Source: Chitinivorax sp. B (GTDB lineage: Bacteria > Pseudomonadota > Gammaproteobacteria > Burkholderiales > SCOH01). From it: 64,000 nt of DNA. The notes beneath the pieces were generated by a model. It did no database searches and had not been told where the DNA came from. It saw nothing but the letters and a program-made list of their open reading frames with translations. A program made the position numbers and the translations under genes. Every line of letters starts with the position of its first letter. Positions within the stretch are counted from its first letter, which is position 1. Location: positions 1 through 64,000 of the forward strand of contig NZ_SCOH01000018.1 of NCBI RefSeq assembly GCF_005503445.1, read 5' to 3'. Positions 17,433 through 25,917 of the stretch are shown in pieces.

Positions 17433-17747
17433 ATGAAAAGACTTGCATTGTTAATTACCTTGCTGGCAGTACCCATGACGACGGTTATGGCCAATGATGG
17501 CCTGATGCGTAATCAGTTGGCACATGAGCAGGCTCGAACGGAATGGACGAACGCCAAACGCAAGCTGGATGAAGCCGTTAATGCGGAGAAACAGGCACAA
17601 TTTCGTCTAGCCGAGTCTCAACGTCTGGTAGACGCAGCGATCCAGCAGGCGGAAGCTGCTCGACAGGCTTTGGCCACTGCTCAAGCGCGACTAGACGAGG
17701 CACAAAGTAAGGTCGATGCAGCGTGGCAGGCAGGTAACGGTCGCTGA
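17433..17747 (+). CDS. Small exported coiled-coil protein
   Basis: This 104-residue protein is not assigned to a family. Residues 1-20 form a signal peptide (cleavage near VMA-ND), and the rest is a continuous Ala/Gln/Arg-rich helix with heptad pattern (EQARTEWTNAKRKLDEAVNA onwards), predicting a periplasmic coiled coil like the Lpp/alanine-zipper type. There is no Cys and no terminal Lys. It stands alone, with no terminator visible. Confidence 0.65.
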   Translation: MKRLALLITLLAVPMTTVMANDGLMRNQLAHEQARTEWTNAKRKLDEAVNAEKQAQFRLAESQRLVDAAIQQAEAARQALATAQARLDEAQSKVDAAWQAGNGR

Positions 17748-17944
17748 TACGGTATGACCGGGAACTTTGAACCAGATTTGCCATTGCTGGTACGGATGTT
17801 GTTACGCACCACCGGAAAGATCATGGGGCTAGATGTTTTGTACCCAGATTCATGCTCGTATTCTGCCCAACATGGGCTATGAAACTCCATAAACAGCACC
17901 TAAGCTGAGGGTACTATCCCTCAACGTTGGGTAAACCTGTGCGC

Positions 17945-18697
17945 ATGTTTCTTGTCATCAGACTGTTGGCTTTATTTGCAATAGTGCAATCTTTGACCGT
18001 TCAAGCAGATACGTTGCGCGCCTGTTTTGAGCGATGGGAGCCGTATGGTGCTGTCCGCAGCGATGGTTCGGCGGTTGGCATCGGTGTTGATATCTACCGA
18101 AAAGCACTGAAACTGGCGGGTCATCAGGTGGTGTATACCGAAATGTCCTATAACCGTTGTGGCGAAGCAGTTAAACGAGGATCCATGGATTTGAAACTGT
18201 TTGTGATCCCGAACGAGATTCCCGGCCTTCCACATTTGACGGTCAATACTGATTATTGGATGGTCGCGGCTGTCGTGCATCAAACTTTGCCCGTTGATCA
18301 CTATGAATCTCTCAGCCAGTTCGCCGGGATGCGCATTGGTATCGTGCGTGGATATGTTTACCCAGAGCCTATCCATTCTTATAACCGTTGGGATGTGGTC
18401 GATACTTCCAATCCGATTCAGACTTTGATGGCGATCCAAAATCAGCGGCTTGATCTGGCTTTGTTCGATTTGCTGTATGTCGATCGGGAAATCCGAGAGC
18501 GCAAGCTCAAGTTGAAAACGTTAAGACCAATCGTGGTGAAGGTGCCACAAGTGGCTGTAATGGCATTGCGACACCAAGCATTAGCAAAACAGCTGGATGT
18601 GATCTTGACCAAAATGCGGGATGACGGGATCTTTGATCAGATATACCGTACCCATACAGGCAAATCCCTGTCAGAGTGGTTGTCGTTGGCAGAATGA
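17945..18697 (+). CDS. Periplasmic solute-binding protein (SBP family 3), orphan
   Basis: This 250-residue protein has a signal peptide (about residues 1-21, ending VQADT) and a bacterial extracellular solute-binding family 3 fold: ACFERWEPYG, GVDIYRKALKLAG and the lobe-swap region MRIGIVRGYVYPE. Family members bind amino acids or act as sensors. No permease or ATPase gene is adjacent, so a role in a distant transporter or in signalling is inferred. ATG 17945 begins the hydrophobic leader; TTG 17927 and GTG 17939 are alternatives. Two similar orphans lie at 24173 and 55084. Confidence 0.8.
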   Translation: MFLVIRLLALFAIVQSLTVQADTLRACFERWEPYGAVRSDGSAVGIGVDIYRKALKLAGHQVVYTEMSYNRCGEAVKRGSMDLKLFVIPNEIPGLPHLTVNTDYWMVAAVVHQTLPVDHYESLSQFAGMRIGIVRGYVYPEPIHSYNRWDVVDTSNPIQTLMAIQNQRLDLALFDLLYVDREIRERKLKLKTLRPIVVKVPQVAVMALRHQALAKQLDVILTKMRDDGIFDQIYRTHTGKSLSEWLSLAE

Positions 18698-18764
18698 ATG
18701 TCAGGTATTGCTGGCCTCGCAACTTCATGTTGGGCCAGATATTTCGTACGGGTGTGGACAAATG

Positions 18765-18792
18765 AAAATGGCGGCATATTTGCCGCCATTTT
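18765..18792. terminator. Bidirectional Rho-independent terminator
   Basis: The 12-bp perfect stem AAAATGGCGGCA / TGCCGCCATTTT with a 4-nt loop has A and T runs on both sides. It lies between the convergent solute-binding protein and acyl-CoA-binding protein genes and can serve both. Confidence 0.85.
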
Positions 18793-18808
18793 GTACTGAC
18801 AACTAGGC

Positions 18809-19069
18809 TTATCGGCCGAGTTGTTTGTTGACCGTTGCAACATAGTCTTGCATGGCTTGCTCTTGGCTATGGCCTTTCTGCAGTGCCCATGCGTCGTATT
18901 TGGCCCGATTGATGAAATCCATCATGCCAGGACGCTCACCGGTCACATCACCACTGGTGGCTTGTTTGAACAAAGCATACAACTGCAACTTCACTTCGTT
19001 GCTCGGTGCTTCCGATAAAGTCAGGATGTCTTTCTGGGCTTGCTCGAATAGTGATTTCAGGTCGGACAT
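18809..19069 (-). CDS. Acyl-CoA-binding protein
   Basis: This 86-residue protein has the full length and hallmark of the ACBP family: a four-helix bundle with LYALFKQATSGDV and KYDAWALQKGHSQEQAMQDYV. It binds medium- and long-chain acyl-CoA in the cytoplasm. I chose ATG 19069 because AGAGAAA lies just upstream and the 86-residue length is normal; an upstream start would add 35 unlike residues. It lies 155 bp after pyrX on the same strand and ends at a strong terminator. Confidence 0.9.
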   Translation of the reverse strand: MSDLKSLFEQAQKDILTLSEAPSNEVKLQLYALFKQATSGDVTGERPGMMDFINRAKYDAWALQKGHSQEQAMQDYVATVNKQLGR

Positions 19070-19224
19070 GACGTTTCTCTCTGTGTTGGCCAACTTCGTA
19101 TCCGTTGTAGCCATGGCCGCTTCATTTTGGAAGGATTTGAGCACCCACCACACAAACGATGTACGAGGGAGCACTCAATGAATGTCTTGAGCCAGGAACG
19201 GATCGCAATAATGAAATATTGTGG

Positions 19225-20502
19225 TTATTCGGCCTGGTAAACGATGTTGCCGTTGACCAAGGTGAAGCGCACTTTACCACGCATCAGCATCCCGGCAAAC
19301 GGGGAATGCTTACCTTGGCTGACCAAGCTTTTGGCCTCTACCTTCCATTCAGCTTCTGGATCAAAGATGCAGATATCCGCCACTTTGCCAACGGAGAGTT
19401 CGCCGGCAGGTACACCCAAAATACGGGCCGCCTGTACACTGATTTTGGCCAAGGCCTGATCAATCGGTAACTGCTGTTGTTCTGCCCATCTCAGTGTCAG
19501 CGGTAGCAATACTTCCAGACCGGTCGCGCCGGGTTCACTCTCTGCAAATGGTAATAACTTCGCATCTTCATCGACTGGTGTGTGGTCTGAGCAGATGGCA
19601 TCAATTGTGCCATCCATCAACCCTGCCCGGATGGCATCGCGGTCATAAGTAGAACGTAGCGGTGGCACCATATGATAGTGCGGATCGAAGTAACCGATAT
19701 CGTTGTCGCTGAGGTGTACATGATGGACACCTACATCGCAGGTGATCGGCAGGCCTTGTTGCTTGGCATCACGAATCATTTGCAGGCCGCTGGCAGAAGA
19801 AACGCGGCAAAAATGCACACGTGCGCCAGTTTCTTTGACCAGTAACAGCACTGTGGAAATCGCAACGGTTTCAGCCGCGACTGGAATCGGGGCCAAGCCA
19901 AGACGAGAAGCCACTTCGCCATCATGGGCAACACCTTGGGCGGACAAACCGTGATCTTGAGCACGTAGCCAGACACTGAAACCAAATGTGGCTGCATATT
20001 GCAAAGCCCGCATCAGTGACAGATTGCTTTCAAAAGGTTGATCCATCTGAGAGAAAGCAACGCATCCGGCATCCGTCAACTCGGCCATCTCGGTCAGACG
20101 TTGACCTTTCAATTGCTGGGTCAGCGCTCCAATTGGGTAGACGTTGGTCAGGTTCAACTGGCGGGCACGATGCTTCAGCATCTCAACCAAACCGGGTTCA
20201 TCCAGTGGCGGATCAGTGTCTGGTGGGCAGGCCAGACTGGTGATGCCACCGGCCACGGCAGCATTCATTTCGGAAACCAGCGTGGCTTTGTATTCAAAGC
20301 CCGGTTCACGCAAGCGCGCTGAAAGGTCCACCAGACCTGGCGATACGATCAGACCACTGGCATCCAGGGTACGGGTTGCCTGGAAATGGCTGGGTGCTTC
20401 ACCGATAGCAGCGATTTTGCCGTTGACGATATATACGTTGGTGACAGCATCGTAGCCGCTTGCTGGATCGATCAGGCGGCCATTCTTGATTTCAATATTC
20501 AT
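19225..20502 (-). CDS. pyrX: Dihydroorotase-like protein lacking the catalytic HxH motif (PyrX / PyrC')
   Basis: This 425-residue amidohydrolase-fold protein is clearly a class I dihydroorotase homologue, but the metal-binding DxHxH at the end of strand 1 reads D59-L-S-A-R63 in PGLVDLSARLREPG, so both histidines are lost. SDHTPVDEDAK is kept. In Pseudomonas and Cupriavidus such inactive homologues (PyrC', PyrX) are structural partners needed for aspartate transcarbamoylase assembly. The gene follows pyrB by 11 bp on the same strand, which fits that role. A true catalytic dihydroorotase must be encoded elsewhere. Confidence 0.9.
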   Translation of the reverse strand: MNIEIKNGRLIDPASGYDAVTNVYIVNGKIAAIGEAPSHFQATRTLDASGLIVSPGLVDLSARLREPGFEYKATLVSEMNAAVAGGITSLACPPDTDPPLDEPGLVEMLKHRARQLNLTNVYPIGALTQQLKGQRLTEMAELTDAGCVAFSQMDQPFESNLSLMRALQYAATFGFSVWLRAQDHGLSAQGVAHDGEVASRLGLAPIPVAAETVAISTVLLLVKETGARVHFCRVSSASGLQMIRDAKQQGLPITCDVGVHHVHLSDNDIGYFDPHYHMVPPLRSTYDRDAIRAGLMDGTIDAICSDHTPVDEDAKLLPFAESEPGATGLEVLLPLTLRWAEQQQLPIDQALAKISVQAARILGVPAGELSVGKVADICIFDPEAEWKVEAKSLVSQGKHSPFAGMLMRGKVRFTLVNGNIVYQAE

Positions 20503-20513
20503 GGGGCCCCCTT

Positions 20514-21470
20514 TTATTTGTTACCGGCGAGAATACTCATTACCGCCATGCGTACAGCGATACCGAAAGTGACTTGTGGCAGGATCACGGACTGCGCTCC
20601 ATCGGCAACCGCCGAGTCGATTTCGACCCCGCGGTTCATCGGGCCTGGGTGCATTACGATTGCATCAGGTTTGGCGAGCGATAGTTTGTCCAGCGTCAGG
20701 CCATAGTACTTGAAGTATTCCTGTGCGGACGGGAGCAAGGCGCCATTCATTCGTTCGTTTTGAAGGCGTAGCATGATCACAACGTCGACATCCTTCAAGC
20801 CGGCACGCATATCGTGATAGACCTGTACCCCCATTTTTTCGATATCTTTGGGTAATAGCGTCTTGGGGCCGATCACGCGGACTTCCGGTACACCCAGAGT
20901 GGTCAACGCATGAATCTGCGAACGAGCAACACGGCTGTGCAGAATATCGCCGACGATCGCTACACGCAGGTTCTGGAATTCCTTTTTATAATGCCGGATC
21001 GTATACATATCCAACAAAGCCTGTGTGGGGTGCGCATGACGGCCATCGCCGGCATTCACCACGCTGACGCCAGGTTTGCAATGCTTGGCAATCAGAAACG
21101 GTGCACCACTCTCGGCATGACGGACGACAAACATGTCGGCGTGCATTGCTTCCAGATTGTGGATGGTGTCCAGCAGTGTTTCACCTTTGCTGGTGCTGGA
21201 GGCACCAATGTTCAGGTTGATCACATCCGCAGACAGGCGCTTGGCGGCGATTTCGAACGTTGTACGAGTACGTGTCGAGTTTTCGAAGAACAAATTGAAT
21301 ACCGACTTGCCAGTGAGTACTGGTAGCTTTTTTACATCCTGATCCGATACTGATATATAGCTTTCGGCCTTGTCGAGAATCTGCATCAAGATGGCGGCGG
21401 GCAAGCCTTCAATGGTAAGCAGGTGCTTCAGCTCACCGTGATTGTTGAGTTGGGGGTGGTGTAGTGCCAT
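20514..21470 (-). CDS. pyrB: Aspartate carbamoyltransferase catalytic subunit PyrB
   Basis: This 318-residue enzyme joins carbamoyl phosphate and aspartate in pyrimidine synthesis. The carbamoyl-phosphate motif [18 protein letters not shown], the loop [29 protein letters not shown] and [12 protein letters not shown] are all present and intact. It begins 3 bp after the ruvX stop and is followed closely by pyrX, forming the algH-ruvX-pyrB-pyrX order common in Gram-negative bacteria. No pyrR or leader attenuator is visible in this copy. Confidence 0.96.
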   Translation of the reverse strand: MALHHPQLNNHGELKHLLTIEGLPAAILMQILDKAESYISVSDQDVKKLPVLTGKSVFNLFFENSTRTRTTFEIAAKRLSADVINLNIGASSTSKGETLLDTIHNLEAMHADMFVVRHAESGAPFLIAKHCKPGVSVVNAGDGRHAHPTQALLDMYTIRHYKKEFQNLRVAIVGDILHSRVARSQIHALTTLGVPEVRVIGPKTLLPKDIEKMGVQVYHDMRAGLKDVDVVIMLRLQNERMNGALLPSAQEYFKYYGLTLDKLSLAKPDAIVMHPGPMNRGVEIDSAVADGAQSVILPQVTFGIAVRMAVMSILAGNK

Positions 21471-21473
21471 GAG

Positions 21474-21965
21474 TCATCCCATCTGCTTGGGCAAGGCTTG
21501 CGTCGCATGGTGAGCGATACTCGCCTCAGGGTGATCGAAAAACGCTTGCAGAATCTGAAGTGCTGCAACCTGATCAAGCGCGGGTTTGCGCTTACGGCTT
21601 GATAAGCCGATTTCAGCCAGCAAGGTATCAGCGACGGCAGAACTAAGTCGTTCATCCACGAGCCTGACAGGCAAAGCAAACCGGCCAAAAAGCCGGTTCG
21701 CAAATTTTCGGCAAAGCCGTGTCAGATCATGTTCGGTACCGTCCATGTGGGTGGGTAACCCCACCACCAGCAGCACCGGTTGCCATTCTTGAATCAGCTT
21801 GCCGACTTGCTGGAACCGGTCATCATTGCTTTCTGAATGAATGGTCATCAATGGTGTGGCCAATTTCACCATCAAATCACCAGTGGCAACGCCGATCCGT
21901 TTCTCGCCAAAGTCGAACGCCAGTACGCCGCCAGCATCAGGGAGCGTAGTTACCGCTTCACTCAT
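21474..21965 (-). CDS. ruvX: Putative pre-16S rRNA nuclease / Holliday junction resolvase RuvX (YqgF)
   Basis: This 163-residue RNase H-fold protein shows AFDFGEKRIGVATGD (first catalytic Asp), VVGLPTHMDGTE, VDERLSS (Glu) and LDQVAALQILQAF (last Asp). YqgF takes part in 5' end processing of 16S rRNA and was first proposed as a resolvase. ATG 21965 overlaps the algH TGA by one base (TGATG); a TTG one codon earlier is the only alternative. It is coupled to algH upstream and pyrB downstream. Confidence 0.93.
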   Translation of the reverse strand: MSEAVTTLPDAGGVLAFDFGEKRIGVATGDLMVKLATPLMTIHSESNDDRFQQVGKLIQEWQPVLLVVGLPTHMDGTEHDLTRLCRKFANRLFGRFALPVRLVDERLSSAVADTLLAEIGLSSRKRKPALDQVAALQILQAFFDHPEASIAHHATQALPKQMG

Positions 21966-22525
21966 CAAGCATGCCCGGCCTGATCTGACAGATTGCCGAA
22001 GGCAACACCCAAGCGCTGCATGGCTGCTTCGTAGCGGTCTTCTGGGGCCATTTCAAAGATGATGTCTTGTGAAGCTTCTACCGTCAGCCAGGCATTCTGT
22101 GCCAGCTCTTGTTCCAGCTGACCAGCATCCCATCCTGCATAGCCCAAGGTGATCATTAACCGATTGGGCCCACGACCTTCGCCGACGGCTTGCAGAATAT
22201 CTTTGGAAGTCGTCAGACCAAAACTATCATTCATGGCCAATGTCGACTGCCAATTACCCAATGGATTGTGCAATACGAAACCTCGATCCATCTGCACTGG
22301 GCCGCCAAAGTAGACCGGCGTGTCTGCGATATCTTCACGGTTGAGCTCCAGCCCAATCTGCTCAAACAGCCCCTCCAGCGTGAGTTCGATAGGACGGTTG
22401 ACGACAATACCTAATGCCCCGTTTTCATTGTGCTCACAGATATAGGTCAGAGAGCGTTGAAAATAAGGGTCTGCCATGTTGGGCATGGCGATCAGGAAGT
22501 GGTTGGTCAGATTCACGCTTTGCAT
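21965..22525 (-). CDS. UPF0301 protein of the YqgE/AlgH family
   Basis: This 186-residue protein has the normal family length and motifs: [50 protein letters not shown] and [21 protein letters not shown]. The biochemical role is unknown; in Pseudomonas AlgH influences alginate and other traits. I chose ATG 22525, matching the family's first residues; a longer frame would add 22 unlike residues. It heads the ruvX-pyrB-pyrX cluster and is divergent from phrB with only 52 bp between the starts. Confidence 0.92.
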   Translation of the reverse strand: MQSVNLTNHFLIAMPNMADPYFQRSLTYICEHNENGALGIVVNRPIELTLEGLFEQIGLELNREDIADTPVYFGGPVQMDRGFVLHNPLGNWQSTLAMNDSFGLTTSKDILQAVGEGRGPNRLMITLGYAGWDAGQLEQELAQNAWLTVEASQDIIFEMAPEDRYEAAMQRLGVAFGNLSDQAGHA

Positions 22526-22577
22526 ACCCGAATTATTGCACAATACCGGGGTCAACCCCAATTTTGCTTTTGGATAT

Positions 22578-24008
22578 ATGGCCCAGAACACGTATCAGCA
22601 TGTGCTTTGTTGGTTTCGTCGCGATTTGCGGCTGGGTGATCATGCCGCGCTTTATCATGCATTGAAGTATGGTCGAAAAGTGACCTGTGTATTTGTATTT
22701 GACAGGACAATTCTTGACGCACTGCCTAAGCAGGATCGTCGTGTCGAATTTATCTGGCACAGTGTCGCCGAACTGAAAGCAACATTACAGGCTGCTGGTG
22801 GCGATTTGATGGTGCTCCAGGGGGATCCTCGTTCCGTAATTCCGGAGCTGGCGGCAGACTGCCAAGCAGAGGCAGTCTATTGTAATCATGACTACGAGCC
22901 AGATGCGATTGCTCGCGATCAGCATGTTGCAGCCAGTCTGAGACACGCCGGACGGCAGCTATTCACTTTCAAGGACCAGGTCATTTTTGAGAAAGATGAG
23001 GTGCTGACCCAAAGCAGTAAACCATTTACTGCCTTTACACCTTATAAGAATGCTTGGCTGAAGAAACTCACAACGTTTCACGTGAAACCTTACCCTGTTG
23101 AGCATTACCTATCGGCTTTGGCTCCTGGACAGACATTGATGCCCACGTTGGCTGACCTGGGCTGTGAGCCGACTGATTTGTTGAGCTTGCGTATTCGACC
23201 TGGTAGGAGTGGAGCCCAGGTATTTGTGATGGATTTCTTACAGCGGATCGATCGTTATAAGGATGCCCGTGACTTTCCAGCCATCAAGGGTGTGTCTTAT
23301 CTATCTGTTCATTTACGATTTGGCACGGTGTCCATCCGTCAATTGGTAAGGGCCGCTTGGCATGGTACGGAGCCGAATGCGGGGCCGGGTCATGAGGCTT
23401 GGTTAAATGAACTGATCTGGCGGGATTTCTATCATCAGATTCTTTGGCATCACCCATACGTGGTGAGCCATGCTTTCAAGCCGGAATATGACACGCTACC
23501 TTTTCCAAATGATGAGCATGCCTTTCAGGCATGGTGTGAAGGTCGGACTGGTTATCCGATTGTGGATGCGGCGATGCGTCAGTTGAATCATTCGGGCTAT
23601 ATGCACAACCGGTTGCGCATGATTGTTGCCTCTTTTCTGGTGAAGGATTTGCATGTTGATTGGCGGTGGGGTGAACGCTATTTTGCCGAGAAATTGATTG
23701 ATTTTGATCTGTCGGCGAACAATGGGGGATGGCAATGGGCTGCATCGACTGGGTGTGATGCACAACCCTATTTCCGCATTTTCAACCCGGTGACGCAATC
23801 AGAGAAGTTTGATCCCAAGGGGGCATTTATTCGTCGATATGTACCGGAACTGGAGAGGTGTCCAGACCGCTATTTACACGCGCCCTGGATGATGCCACTC
23901 GAAGTGCGACAAGCGATGGGGTTTGTATTAGGGCAAACTTACCCAGCCCCAATTGTGGATCATGCTAAAGCACGAGAATTTGCGCTGATTCTGTTTGGAA
24001 GGCAGTGA
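22578..24008 (+). CDS. phrB: Deoxyribodipyrimidine (CPD) photolyase
   Basis: This 476-residue photolyase has the N-terminal antenna domain ([17 protein letters not shown]) and the FAD-binding C-terminal domain: [70 protein letters not shown]. It repairs cyclobutane pyrimidine dimers with blue light. ATG 22578 gives the natural N-terminus; a longer frame from 22476 would run into the algH coding region. A parS-like palindrome lies inside the gene and encodes TFHVKP at about residue 166. Confidence 0.95.
   Translation: MAQNTYQHVLCWFRRDLRLGDHAALYHALKYGRKVTCVFVFDRTILDALPKQDRRVEFIWHSVAELKATLQAAGGDLMVLQGDPRSVIPELAADCQAEAVYCNHDYEPDAIARDQHVAASLRHAGRQLFTFKDQVIFEKDEVLTQSSKPFTAFTPYKNAWLKKLTTFHVKPYPVEHYLSALAPGQTLMPTLADLGCEPTDLLSLRIRPGRSGAQVFVMDFLQRIDRYKDARDFPAIKGVSYLSVHLRFGTVSIRQLVRAAWHGTEPNAGPGHEAWLNELIWRDFYHQILWHHPYVVSHAFKPEYDTLPFPNDEHAFQAWCEGRTGYPIVDAAMRQLNHSGYMHNRLRMIVASFLVKDLHVDWRWGERYFAEKLIDFDLSANNGGWQWAASTGCDAQPYFRIFNPVTQSEKFDPKGAFIRRYVPELERCPDRYLHAPWMMPLEVRQAMGFVLGQTYPAPIVDHAKAREFALILFGRQ
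23074..23089. promoter_or_regulatory. parS-like ParB-binding site 3 (inside phrB)
   Basis: CGTTTCACGTGAAACC carries the perfect 14-bp parS core GTTTCACGTGAAAC within the phrB coding sequence; only the outermost base pair differs from consensus. Intragenic parS sites are common near origins. Confidence 0.75.
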
Positions 24009-24172
24009 GCAGGTACCCCGTTACCGTGTGCCCCTAGGCAATGTGCTATATAAGCATAAGTAGCAACGAGGCTGTCCACCCCCTGGTTTGGCAAACTCGT
24101 CGCACTGACTGAGGGGGGCGATACATGGAGGCAGCTGGTGGGCGCATTTGCGTTGGAAGGGCTTGGAACGCC

Positions 24173-24895
24173 ATGATCCGAATTGTGACGCTCTTGCTGA
24201 TCGGATGCTGTCTATCAGGCCAAGCCAATGCAGTGGAACCATGGCGTATCGCGTCGGATAATGCTTTTCCACCTTATGCCTATCTTGATTCGGCTAATAA
24301 ACCTGCTGGGTTGGATACCGAAATTGTTGAAGCAGTGATGCGTCGCCTTGGAGAGCCTTATGATTTGAAAATGGTGCCTTGGGAGCGAGTCAAGTATCTG
24401 CTCGACAATAAACAGATTGATATGGCTTTCCAGTTTGTCAAAACTCCAGAACGCGAAGCGCGTTATCGATTGGTCGGCCCATTTCGCAGCGGTCTTACCG
24501 TATTGATCGTGCGGGAAGACAGTGACATCCAGGCAGCACGTTTAACGGATCTGCGTGGCTATCTATTTGGTACGGTGCATGGATATGCCTATACAAAGGA
24601 ATTCGATAGCGCCCAGTTGCAACGTGATGATAAGGCACTGAACCCTTCGCAACTGATACGTAAATTATTATTGGGGCGTGTGGACATCATCATCGGGGAC
24701 AAAACACAGATATTGCATGCAGCCCGTTTGATGGGGGAAGAAGAGAAATTGCGTGTGCTGGAGCCTCCCTTGGCGGAGTCAGCTCGCTTTGTCGGCTTCC
24801 CCAAGGATTCGGACAAGGCGGATCGTTTTGAAATGACACTGAACGAATTGATTCGTAGTGGTGAGATTCAGGTGATTCTGAATCGATGGAAGTAA
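24173..24895 (+). CDS. Periplasmic solute-binding protein (SBP family 3), orphan
   Basis: This 240-residue protein has a signal peptide (1-20, ending QANA) and an SBP family 3 domain: WRIASDNAFPPYAYLDSANK, GLDTEIVEAVMRRLG, PWERVKYLLDNKQIDMAF and RGYLFGTVHGYAY. It is likely a periplasmic amino-acid- or metabolite-binding protein. No ABC transporter genes accompany it; it is bounded by phrB and a strong terminator. ATG 24173 starts the leader; an ATG 48 bp upstream would add an unlikely polar extension. It resembles the proteins at 17945 and 55084 in size and layout. Confidence 0.82.
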   Translation: MIRIVTLLLIGCCLSGQANAVEPWRIASDNAFPPYAYLDSANKPAGLDTEIVEAVMRRLGEPYDLKMVPWERVKYLLDNKQIDMAFQFVKTPEREARYRLVGPFRSGLTVLIVREDSDIQAARLTDLRGYLFGTVHGYAYTKEFDSAQLQRDDKALNPSQLIRKLLLGRVDIIIGDKTQILHAARLMGEEEKLRVLEPPLAESARFVGFPKDSDKADRFEMTLNELIRSGEIQVILNRWK

Positions 24896-24909
24896 GTTGG
24901 TGCTGTTAA

Positions 24910-24940
24910 CAAGAACCCCGCTAAAGCAGCGGGGTTCTTG
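24910..24940 (+). terminator. Strong hairpin terminator
   Basis: A 13-bp perfect stem, CAAGAACCCCGCT / AGCGGGGTTCTTG with loop AAAGC, lies between the convergent binding-protein and TonB-like genes. The T-run after it is weak, but the A/T ends of the stem fit a two-way terminator. Confidence 0.75.
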
Positions 24941-24966
24941 ACATTTGAACAACACAAATTGTGAGA

Positions 24967-25857
24967 TCAATCACCACTTTCCAGTTTGTTGGCAGTGGTG
25001 AAGGTCCAAGTCCGGGTAATACTGATGATGTCGGAATCCTTGCGGACATCCGGCGGGAATGGGGCAAACGGGGCTGACTGGAACACAATGCGTTTGGCTG
25101 CTTCATCCAATACCTTGTGACCAGAGCTTCGGTTGATCTCAACACTTGCAATACTGCCATCTGCCTTGATTTCAACCGTCATCTGTAAACGGCCGTGAAT
25201 CCCTTTCTGCTTGGCTTCGGTCGGATAGAGGTTGGTACCAATGCGCTCGACCTTCAAGCGCCAGTCTTCCACATACCGGGCGAAACGGAACTCCTTGGTA
25301 CGGGCACCAATGAACTGCTTACGTGGCCGTTGCTGGTAAGCATCCCAATCTTTGCTGATCTGACCTTCCAGGCGCGCCATGGCAAGATTACGTTCAGCGG
25401 CATCTTGTGCATCCTTGCCAGTCGTTTGCTGCTGTTCGGCACGGGTGCGTGGATCGGGTTCCGACACGCTCCGATTGGAACGGATCATCGTCATCAGTTT
25501 TTGCGCTTCGGTTTCCAGCTGTTGCTGGCGTTGAACCACTTGTTCTACCTGTTGCTCTTGCGCAACATCAGCATCTCTTTGCAGCGGAAGCGGCGTCTTG
25601 ATGCGGCGATCCTGATCAGTATTGCCGCCGCCATCCAGATTGGCTTGTGCTAATGCCTGGGGGTTAAGCGGGCTGGATTGGGTCTTGCTGTTGACCAGGA
25701 TCACATCCAGCGGCATGGTGCTGCTGAGCTTTTTCAGCTCAGGGTAGACGAATTTGACCGACAACAGCACTGCATGGGCAGCAATTGAAATGCCCAGTGC
25801 AATTTTCAGATAAAAGTCCGAGCGATCTGGCCCGGCGGGCAAGCTAAGGGTAGCCAC
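24967..25857 (-). CDS. TonB-like energy transducer protein
   Basis: This 296-residue protein has one N-terminal membrane anchor (about 18-37, ISIAAHAVLLSVKFVY), a long Gln/Arg/Glu-rich periplasmic linker, and a C-terminal TonB domain (about 210-290: YPTEAKQKGIHGRLQMTVEI, SSGHKVLDEAAKRIV, FPPDVRKDSDIISITRTWTF). It probably couples inner-membrane ExbB/ExbD energy to an outer-membrane partner, though those genes are not here. It follows the RNB exonuclease gene by 60 bp on the same strand, an arrangement seen in other betaproteobacteria, where it is usually followed by aroE and mtgA, which are absent here. Confidence 0.88.
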   Translation of the reverse strand: MATLSLPAGPDRSDFYLKIALGISIAAHAVLLSVKFVYPELKKLSSTMPLDVILVNSKTQSSPLNPQALAQANLDGGGNTDQDRRIKTPLPLQRDADVAQEQQVEQVVQRQQQLETEAQKLMTMIRSNRSVSEPDPRTRAEQQQTTGKDAQDAAERNLAMARLEGQISKDWDAYQQRPRKQFIGARTKEFRFARYVEDWRLKVERIGTNLYPTEAKQKGIHGRLQMTVEIKADGSIASVEINRSSGHKVLDEAAKRIVFQSAPFAPFPPDVRKDSDIISITRTWTFTTANKLESGD

Positions 25858-25917
25858 GGGTTAAAGCCTAACGACATTGTCCTAATCGGTGGATTCTAGG
25901 CAAATTTGCGGCCCTTG

